The notes beneath the pieces are model-generated. The model ran no database searches, was not told the origin of the DNA, and saw only the letters and a program-made list of their open reading frames with translations. Positions 56,601 through 64,000 of a DNA stretch of 64,000 bases are shown here, piece after piece; the stretch's first letter is position 1; each line of letters opens with the position of its first letter. The stretch lies in contig CAJNOI010000029.1 of the NCBI GenBank assembly GCA_905250115.1, positions 496,001 to 560,000 of the forward strand. The letters are read 5' to 3'. This DNA comes from Adineta steineri (lineage: Eukaryota; Rotifera; Eurotatoria; Adinetida; Adinetidae). Position numbers and translations under genes: made by a program.

Positions 56601-57092
56601 ATATTCATAAAGAAAATTATTTTATACTTGAGTAATTTCTTGAATAAGTTCTTCGGATACTTCTTCGGGAAAAAATCGAGCACGAAATTTAAATGCTAAT
56701 GGTTTTGTGGTACTTTTTTTTAAATCTTGACTAAGAACTTTTTTATTAAGTTTAAGCCAACAGGGAAAATCTTTTGAATCTGTATATAATAAACCAAAAA
56801 ACCATATCTCACGAAGACCAATAGTTTTAACAACCTTAAAAAAAGTAATTCAATCGAAATAAAAATCTTATTTTCTAAATTTTATACTTGATCAAATAAT
56901 TGTTTGCCAGTGGTATTCGGTTGAATAGCAAACTCAAGTTCCGCATCCATCGTAATCACACGTACATTGACCTAGAAATATGTTTTTCAATGAATCGATA
57001 TATGATTTTATCATATACACATGCAAATATTTATCTCATATTCAAAGAACTTGTTAAAACTTGAGTGATTAACTTACTGGTTTTGGTGCCAT
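53384..57092 (-). CDS. MSN: ezrin/radixin/moesin (ERM) protein with two alternative C-terminal cassettes
   Basis: Shared exons (minus): 57092-57078, 56971-56888, 56834-56628, 56571-56318, 56204-56058, 56002-55742, 55684-55575, 55370-55210, 54727-54614, 54485-54377, 54311-54217. The last part is either 54122-53958 or 53605-53476 plus 53418-53384. Either version is 573 residues (human moesin 577). The FERM domain (1-295) is nearly canonical ([49 protein letters not shown]). A long coiled-coil helix (about 296-470), an acidic linker (EESDDEEN) and the C-ERMAD actin-binding tail follow. The regulatory threonine is T554 (KYKT or KYRT) in both tails. ERM proteins link membrane proteins to cortical actin; phosphorylation of this Thr opens the molecule. 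One gene probably serves the whole ERM family here, so the MSN symbol is approximate. Confidence 0.92.
53958..54122 (-). other. ERM tail cassette A (proximal, single exon)
   Basis: A 165-nt exon starting in phase 0 after a TTCAG acceptor. It ends [19 protein letters not shown] and contains KYKTL. Confidence 0.85.
54985..55082. repeat. G-rich inverted repeat in ERM intron
   Basis: Begins AGGGTGTGGGATGG. GAGATGTGCGGGA near 54999-55011 pairs with TCCCGCATATCTC at 55059-55071, and CCGGGACC is repeated within. Probably a mixed or rearranged hairpin copy. Confidence 0.5.
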
Positions 57093-59338
57093 TGTTAAAT
57101 ATGTTAATGTATTTGTTTCACGGCTTAATCGATGTTGTTTAAAAATATTTTACACATAGAGATATCGCCTATATAATGGTCGTCCACAAAGTGTATGTGA
57201 GAGTGTATGTGTGTTTATCTAAAACGAACAAGAGAAAAGAAAGAAAAACGTTAGTAGGAGGACGAAAAAATGCAACGTATGTCAACAGTAGTAGTGCTAT
57301 TTAAGAGAAGAAGAAGAAAAAAAGAATGCTTAACGAATATATATGATTCATTAAAACGAACGAATGATATCTTTGTCATTACTGTTCTCTTCTCGAAATT
57401 TAATACATCTCTTGCTTGATGTCAGTTAGTTGAAGAGCCAATAAGAGTATTTGTTCCGTTATATGATCTAAACTGATGAACAATAATGGGCGTATATATA
57501 TCATGAACAAACATGATATAACATGAATCAATAATGATTATCAGTTATAGAAAAGGATCATAATAAATGATTTTACAATGAAAAGCATATGTTGAACAGA
57601 ATAAAGTCAATAAAAGTAGACAATGAATTTGACCAAGAGAAAAATATGTGAAACATTTTTTCGTTTTATTTTGTTAAAGATATGACCATTTACAAGCAAA
57701 AGAAGAAAGATTATCAGGTCATATTCTTATCATTCATTTCTTTTACATATGAAACATTTCATATATAGATCTTCTATTTGAGAAAAAGAAAAAAAACTGA
57801 CAAGAGTAAATATATACTGAATGTAGAAGAAAAAAATCTAGTGAACAATTGTTAGTTATTCATTCAAAAGTGCGCGTCATCTTGACATCATGAACAAAAA
57901 AAAGTTTGTCTAGATGAAATGAATAAATAATGAACGTATAGACATGTTATTTTAAATCGATAGCATTGCTCAAGTTTATAACCTACCTTTTTATTTTTTT
58001 AAATGGAATAAAAGGGTCATTCATGCTTATACTGACAGTTCTATTTGAGTGTAATTAAGTTTTTAACAATAGTCTGCAATTCTCTGTAAATATTATATAA
58101 CTAATAGTAGACTTAACACAATAAATTACTATGTTTTAAGAAGTTCGAAACGAAATATATTAATCTTATTTTTGCTAACATATATTTAGGATTATATCTA
58201 TTGTGTAGAAATAATGGCTATTACTACTACTGTTATTTCAACAACAAAAATAGAGTGAACAAATAATAAACGTAAAAAAAATGAGAAAGAGAAGAAGATA
58301 AGACGAAAGTCAATTTTATGTATGTGTGTATGTGTAAAAGAGAGAAAAAAAATGAGAAAGAAGTAACAGACAAATATATTGTAAATAATAGAAAGACGAA
58401 CAGCGGTGTCGGTGAGAAGGGCTCGTAAGATTTCACCTATTAATTTACTGTATAGAGAACGAGAGAAAGGAATTCTTTGTATACTTGTCTCTATGATGAT
58501 GATGATGATGAAGAAAAACGTACAAATAGACAAATGATGTGAGAAGTAGACATTGTTACTAATGAGGAGAAATATGTCATTTTTAAATAAGATGAAAAGA
58601 AACTTTAAATAAAATTAATTGACTAATTGTAAATGATACTTTGAAGATCACATTGTATTATTAAAAAAAGATCAGATTTCTAATTGATTAAAAATATTTA
58701 TCACTATTAAGTAAAAGAACAAAAGAAACTTATTATTACTTTGTAAAGAGTTTGTCAAAAACAATAAAGTTAGTATTTATTCTTCAACAAGGTTACTTTT
58801 ATTTTATGCTCAGGATCATAAATGAAGTAGATGAATACTGATATCGTCATAAAAATGACCTCTTGATTTGCACTATTGTATATATATAAAGAATCAGCAC
58901 ACTTGATAACCCATCATATACTTTAGTCAATCAGATATTGAATATTGAAGTAATGGTATAGTGACTCATTGATTGAGAAATAATAGATTTTATATTTTGA
59001 AGATAAAAAATGAATCATATTTCTCAAACGTTTTGAATAGATTAAAATAAATGGTTTGTTGACTCTTATTATTTCAGACGACAAAGAGAAGAACAAAACT
59101 ATGATGATAAATTACGTTTTCTCGTTTCATTCGTATTGTTGATATGTAAACAAAAATATGGTGAAAATAATTTGATTTGATACAGTCAATTTGAGTTTAA
59201 TAGTCTCGCCTACCTAAACTTCAAGATGTATTCATCGTGCATGGCTTTCTAACTCCAGACAAATGCATGCGTTGCAAGTAATTGATGCGGATAATTTAAG
59301 AACTTAAGTTTGTCTGGCGTATAATACTTGCTTTTCTT
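57093..59338. other. intergenic, ERM upstream region
   Basis: About 2.2 kb of AT-rich sequence upstream of the ERM gene. A GAT/ATG microsatellite lies near 58494-58510, and the first copy of the 59115/62325 direct repeat sits at its end. No gene was found. Confidence 0.5.
59115..59220 (+). repeat. dispersed direct repeat, left copy
   Basis: Shares TATGGTGAAAATAATTTGAT, CAATTTGAGTTTAATAGTCT and flanks with 62325-62458, same orientation, about 3.2 kb apart. The pair brackets the DYNLT-CDF genes. Confidence 0.65.
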
Positions 59339-59680
59339 TTAAATAGTCAAACCGAAAACACTTATAATTGAAAAAATATTTTTATTTTCCCATTTAACAG
59401 TAACACAAGCATCCGTTCTTCCATCCCATAGACATGACAGAGATGTATGTAAACCAAAATTTCTTTCATTTGTTTTTTCTCCTATTAAAACCGTAACAAC
59501 ATATTTCATTTGTTGATTATTAGTATGTTTATTTTGAATTTGTTTTAATTGATATAATATTTCAGTTAAAATATCAATATTCCATTGATGTAAATGATCA
59601 TATAGAAAAACTTTTTCACCTATTTTCTCATGTAAAATCTGTTTTATTATTAATTTTATTTCATCAACAATAAATGACAT
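59339..59680 (-). CDS. DYNLT1: Tctex-type dynein light chain
   Basis: A single exon encodes 113 residues, exactly the usual length of DYNLT1/Tctex-1. Conserved segments are FIVDEIKLIIKQIL at the start, then the Q-L-I-Q-K-Y-V-V-T-type strand and GLHTSLSCLWDGRTDACVTV followed by WENKNIFSIISVFGL at the end. The protein is a homodimeric light chain that links dynein intermediate chain to cargo. The ATG at 59680 follows, by two bases, a strong acceptor (TTTTATTTATTTTGTTGTGTAG). That acceptor sits only about 60 nt after the CDF stop codon, so the message is probably made by trans-splicing from a shared transcript. A longer in-frame extension upstream runs into the CDF exon and is unlikely to be used. 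Confidence 0.9.
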   Translation of the reverse strand: MSFIVDEIKLIIKQILHEKIGEKVFLYDHLHQWNIDILTEILYQLKQIQNKHTNNQQMKYVVTVLIGEKTNERNFGLHTSLSCLWDGRTDACVTVKWENKNIFSIISVFGLTI

Positions 59681-59741
59681 AACTACACAACAAAATAAAT
59701 AAAAATGAACTATTAAGCGCTTTTTAAAGTCTTTTATATTT
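59681..59741 (-). promoter_or_regulatory. intercistronic region with trans-splice-type acceptor
   Basis: Only 61 nt separate the CDF stop from the DYNLT start on the same strand. The last 22 nt form a pyrimidine-rich acceptor ending GTGTAG two bases before the ATG. There is no room for a normal promoter. SL trans-splicing is established in bdelloid rotifers. Confidence 0.5.
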
Positions 59742-61466
59742 TTACACAACTTTATGTTCATCTGCCGGATGATGATCAAATTCATAATCAAGATGAACGA
59801 ATGCCTACAAATAAAACTATTTATATAGGAAATCTAAAGATAAATGTATTTACTCGTTCAACTTCAGGTAAATCTTCGATTTTCTTCTGTAGTCCTTCTC
59901 CAATATCATGTGCTTGTTTAAGTAACATATCTTCTGGTAAAACAATATCAACTTCAACTAAATACGATGTACCAAAATAGAATGCTCGAACTGTATCAAT
60001 TTTCTCAATTAATGGAGAATGATGATATGTTAACCACTAGAACAATATAAAACAACAATAAGAAAAGATGATTTTAAAGAAGAAAAGCCTTCATACAGTT
60101 ATTTGTGAAATAAATCTTGGATCAGCTGTATGTCCACTTAAACGTTTTGTTTGATCTAAAGAAAATAAATCAAATTCAGAAAAAAACAAAACCATTGAAA
60201 CAAACCACCCATTTGTTTAATCCATGTTATTATAATATAAACCGATATGCAAATAGCACCAATTGGATCAATAAAAATTGCTTTCTGGTTTATTTTATTT
60301 TTGTATGCATATGAACCTGTGAAATATATATTACATGTATATTGTATTAAAGAAATTTGTATTTATACTTTACCAACAATACCACAAACAAGTGCAACAA
60401 TATTTGAAACAGTATCATTAATATGGTCAGCAGCTAATGCTGACATTGTTGGTGTGTTAACACGAACACATAGAATATATAAAATTCCTTTAACCACAGC
60501 TGTTATAACTATAGCTGCTATAGGAAATGCACTCATATCAATAGCTTGTAATGTTTTTGTGGTATTCGGTCCCGCCTTGAAAAAGTTTGCATCATCAACA
60601 ATTGTATTAATCGATTCATAAATAACTAATACTGAGGCAGCACACATTATAACTGCTAAAACTATAATTCCTATTGGTTCAAGACGTGTTCGACCTAAAC
60701 AAAAATAAAAAATATTCTAAAGAAATCTGTATCTATAGTCTTAGGTAAGAAAATACCTTGAGGATAACGATATTTATCTCGTCTTTTAATCTTATACCAT
60801 GCCCAAAATAAAATAATTGAACTTGCAAGATCAACAGCTGAATCAATGACAGAAGAAATAACTGAAAGTGATGTTGATATAACTGCACCAGCAATTTTCA
60901 AAATGAATAAAATCTAAAAATAGATATACTTGTTGAATTAAATGAATTAGAATAATAGTTAAACATACAATATTAGCAGCGAGTGAAACTTTAGTTAAAA
61001 TATTCGATATCTTTTGTGTTCTTGTATGTGCGATATTGGCACTATCATCTCCATTTCCTCGATTATGTACTTGTTCATAAACATCAATAAGTTCATCTTG
61101 ATCTTTATAAAATCGTTTGATGCGTCGTGACAAACCAGAATCTTCATCACGTTTACCACGACGTCTTTCACGAAAATTTTTCAATGAATAATATGAATCA
61201 TCATCATCATTAAATGGAGTTCCTTTTTTTTCTTCATTATTCGGTACTTGTTGTTCGAATGAATTATCATATGGATGATTATTATCAATCTCTACAGGTA
61301 ATACATTGAGTGAACTACGATGAAGACCATGTGCTATTTGATTACTTATTGATCGTATGCGTCCTGACAAGGCCGCTGGTGATAATGTATATTGCTTGTC
61401 TGACGGTAAGTCACCAAGAGAAATTGCATCTGAATCACGTTTATAAGCAATATTTGCTTGAGACAT
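59742..61466 (-). CDS. CDF metal-cation transporter (SLC30/MTP, Mn-type motifs), frameshifted copy
   Basis: Seven minus-strand exons: 61466-60969, 60913-60757, 60694-60374, 60316-60208, 60155-60097, 60036-59854, 59804-59742. The model is about 462 residues if one extra base in exon 4 is ignored. A long charged cytoplasmic N-terminus (1-160) precedes six expected membrane spans. Metal-site motifs are D190-S-A-V-D194 in span 2 and D308-H-I-N-D312 in span 5, the pattern of Mn-CDF/MTP8-11-like transporters. The cytoplasmic beta-alpha-beta domain is the C-terminal part ([30 protein letters not shown]). It exports divalent metal from the cytosol in exchange for protons. An A run at 60238-60241 has four bases where three would keep the frame (ICIS / [12 protein letters not shown]). 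Metal preference is inferred. Confidence 0.85.
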
Positions 61467-63480
61467 ACTGTCGTTGTTATTCAACGAATGAATAAAGTTA
61501 ATCGAAGCGAGAGTATGTTTTATATCGCCAATGACTTAGTCATTCTTTCGTCACACATCAATAAACACAAAGTACGTATTCTTAACAAGCGTAGTCATAT
61601 ATTTTTTATACTAGGAAAAAAGTCGTCGTATAAACGATACAGTAATGTAATGTACTCGTCTTGCCAACAAAACTTATTGTAATAGATATAGATTTTGTAT
61701 GACTTTAAATTACTACTTACTCTTCTTTGAATAATCTTGCGAAACGCAAGTAAAAGATTCACGTTGAAGCTTTAATTTTTTTATATAGTTTCATATTGCT
61801 TGAAAAGTTATCAGATTGAACAACACATTATTAATGATCAATATCGCGAATTTACCCATGACACTTATACTTATCTCAATGATTCATTTTTCAATATCAG
61901 TATCTATATAAATAGTGACGTATCTATGTTCTATTTTTTGACCTTAACCACCCGGTTGCACTTAAATTATGACGTCTTTTTTTATTCATAATTATAAAAA
62001 TATAGTAATATGTAAAAAACCAAATATTAAAGAAAGAATAATTATAGTTTAAATATCATTTTTGTCGATTTATCAATCGTAGTTGAATATAACATAAGTA
62101 TTTCATCCCATCGATTATGTGTTATTCCTGATAATGTAACCGTATTTTCAATAAATGTTAACCAAATTCGTAAAAATCTACATAATATACGTATAAAATT
62201 TTTTTTTATTGTAAATTCGTACTTACTTCATTAATACTGAAGAATATTTTAAATCAATACATCGAATATGCTTACTTGAGTCTACTATGTAAAACTTTAA
62301 TGATTCAGTTTTACAAAAAGATGATTAATTGTGTTTTCTCATATCATTCGTATCGTCATAGAATATTTTATATTCTTGATATGTAAACAAGAATATGGTG
62401 AAAATAATTTGATTTGGTACGGTCAATTTGAGTTTAATAGTCTAGCCTACGCGAACTTTTTTTTCATTCTTGACCAGTTAAAATGGCATGTCTGAGTTTA
62501 GTCGAAAGTAAAAATGTTGAAAAGTTTAAAAACGATAGGAATAAGACCTTAGCAGTGTCACTATTGACGGAAATAAACAACAGTTTAACAAAATAAATGT
62601 CACAGTTGACATAAGAATTTAGTTGAGATTGGAATGCGCGAAAAAAAATAAAATGAAAAAATTTTTCTAAATGAGAAAATCTTTGTGCGTAAAAGCAGCT
62701 CTATGATCAACGTGATATCACGTAGTTTTGTACGAGAACATATAGATTTTTGTCAAATTTATCAGATGACGAATTACTTTGAATTGAATTTGTTTAAATC
62801 AATTCTCACCCATATTCTCATATGTTTGTATAATTTAGTACTATGATTTGAATATGTAATATGTTTGTTTACAACTAACGATTTTTTTCATATATTTATG
62901 CGTTAATTGATCATTTTATGATTCATAGTAATACGAAAAATTCTCATTGAATTCACATGAGTTTCTAAAATCTTTTAATCTTTATTAAACAAAAAATAAA
63001 CGAATAAACAACGTACACCATCGAACCCCTGCTCAATGTGAATGAAATAGAAAAACAAAATCTCTATCTATTACACTTAAACAGATCATACAAAGTCTTA
63101 ATACCTTGGGTAATAAAATAATTTAATGTAAACAATTCTGTACTCTCTATGAGAAAAAACAACCAAGCGCTGATTGTCTCGCATATACCCGTGATAAAAA
63201 ATATCAATCGAGTTTTTGAAAAGGCTTTTTTTCTTTTTCAAAAGTAAATCAATATCCTCGCAGTTCGAAATAATTTAAACTTATCTATAAAAGATACAAT
63301 TCCTTTTTCAGCTTGATATATAACAACACTCGACTGGTTCAAATCATAAATTTAGATAAGAAAAATCTAATAAAAAGAACAACTCTGCTCATTAGAGTTA
63401 AAACTAACAAAATATGATTTTCATTTTTTTATTGTATTATCATTCCAAACTCAACTAAATCCCTTAACCGACTGCCATTT
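61467..63480. other. intergenic with direct repeat
   Basis: AT-rich 2-kb stretch upstream of the CDF gene. It contains the second copy of the 59115 repeat (62325-62458). No gene was found. Confidence 0.55.
62325..62458 (+). repeat. dispersed direct repeat, right copy
   Basis: Second copy of the 59115-59220 repeat; the middle (GATATGTAAACAA.AATATGG) through TTTAATAGTCT is almost identical. Confidence 0.65.
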
Positions 63481-63536
63481 TGAGGGTGTGGGTGTGGGTG
63501 TGGGTTTGTATGAGCGAACACACCCACACCCACCCT
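63481..63536. repeat. G/C-rich hairpin element, near-telomeric repeat arms
   Basis: GAGGGTGTGGGTGTGGGTGT on the left pairs with CACACCCACACCCACCCT on the right around a loop of about 16 bp. The left arm contains three consecutive GTGTGG units. It directly abuts the pseudogene downstream. Confidence 0.8.
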
Positions 63537-63537
63537 A

Positions 63538-64000
63538 TTATACAATTACGTGAAGCAACTAAAAAAGAACAACTTGATGTTCAAACACATTTTGAAACTG
63601 AACTTCATACATTACGTCAATCATTACGTCCACATTTTTCATCAAATAATAATTCAACAAATCAACAGAATGATATACTTCAACCAATTGATGAATTAGC
63701 TAATTGTTCAGAATAAATGCGTACACGTTTGCAAACAGTTTTAAATTCTAATACAATTGGCCCATGTCAACAAATCTTTTCTCAACAAGATATATATATA
63801 TAGTTTAATACGACAATCTGCATCATTAATTAAAGAGTTTCATGAACCATCATTATCAACAATAATGATAACACGTATTAACGATTTTTTACAAATAATT
63901 CCACCATTAAATCATTGAACCTCGGACAATTTCTAGCAAGTCAACAAACAAAATTGAATCAATTATGGGGTCACATATATGAGCGTTAGAATCTTTAACT
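63538..64000 (+). pseudogene. degraded coding sequence, unidentified
   Basis: Coding-like sequence (QLREATKKEQLDVQTHFETE, RPHFSSNNNSTNQQND) runs to a TAA at 63714. It resumes in the same frame (MRTRLQTVLNSNTIGPCQQI), hits TAG within a TA run near 63800, and shifts frame (SASLIKEFHEPSLSTIMITR). It then continues past TGA and TAG stops as QQTKLNQLWGHIYER. No splice sites explain the breaks. The helical, Gln-rich character suggests a coiled-coil protein; family unknown. The hairpin element lies at its 5' edge. The sequence continues beyond the window. Confidence 0.6.

Noticed and set aside
58198-58533. Hydrophobic minus-strand frames
   Set aside because: Phe/Ile/Ser-rich low-complexity translation of AT-rich spacer.
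1-64000. tRNA, rRNA or CRISPR loci
   Set aside because: No A/B-box cloverleaf, rRNA core sequence or regular spacer-repeat array was recognised by eye; the tandem repeats have no unique spacers. A tRNAscan/Infernal run would settle this.

Overview
The window is eukaryotic and looks like a bdelloid rotifer (Adineta/Rotaria type). It is AT-rich, most genes are split by short GT-AG introns (often 50-60 nt), and gene content is animal: CNK, site-2 protease, a homeobrain-like homeodomain, an ezrin/moesin protein, PRPF3, a Tctex-type dynein light chain and an SLC30-type CDF transporter. These sit beside typical bdelloid accessory genes: an ART-TPR protein, PAN-NHL, stand-alone Hint proteins, and candidates for gene transfer. 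A scattered family of hairpins contains the bdelloid telomere-like TGTGGG motif. The organism call is an inference; no rRNA or mitochondrial marker is present.

Layout. 1-2.7 kb: 3' part of an ADP-ribosyltransferase/TPR gene (+). 4.1-5.2: intronless AGE-superfamily sugar isomerase (-). 6.1-6.7: intronless NCS-like EF-hand protein (+). 7.1-12.0: 19-exon CNK scaffold (SAM-CRIC-PDZ-PH, +). 12.4-13.0: two foldback elements. 13.4-15.8: 10-exon MBTPS2 (+). 17.5-18.9: homeobrain-like gene (-). 19-27.5: gene-poor, with dispersed repeats and two small membrane/secreted ORFs. 27.5-29.4: orphan multi-pass membrane protein (-). 30.9-32.1: tandem repeat, a 594-bp N gap, and the 3' end of an LRR gene (+). 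34.6-37.9: adenylate kinase-RING-VWA-Vint fusion (+). 38.6-40.8: PAN-NHL protein (-). 41.7-44.5: minisatellites and hairpins. 44.8-47.5: two tandem Hint genes (+). 48.2-49.0: secreted CHAP amidase related to glutathionylspermidine amidase (+). 49.4-50.6: single-pass membrane protein (-), divergent from PRPF3 (+, 50.9-53.0). 53.4-57.1: ERM gene (-) with two alternative C-terminal cassettes. 59.3-61.5: DYNLT light chain and CDF transporter (-), 61 bp apart. 63.5-64.0: pseudogene scrap.

The genes do not form one pathway. The core genes are ordinary animal housekeeping or signalling genes. The accessory layer (ART-TPR, AGE isomerase, CHAP amidase, AK-RING-VWA-Vint, Hint pair, PAN-NHL) is what one expects of a bdelloid region rich in acquired or expanded genes. 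The strongest leads are the four-domain AK-RING-VWA-Vint protein, the hairpin family (about 14 copies), the exactly length-matched duplicate ERM tails, and the CDF-DYNLT pair that looks like a trans-spliced operon. All exon structures were built by hand from reading frame, splice sites and family conservation.
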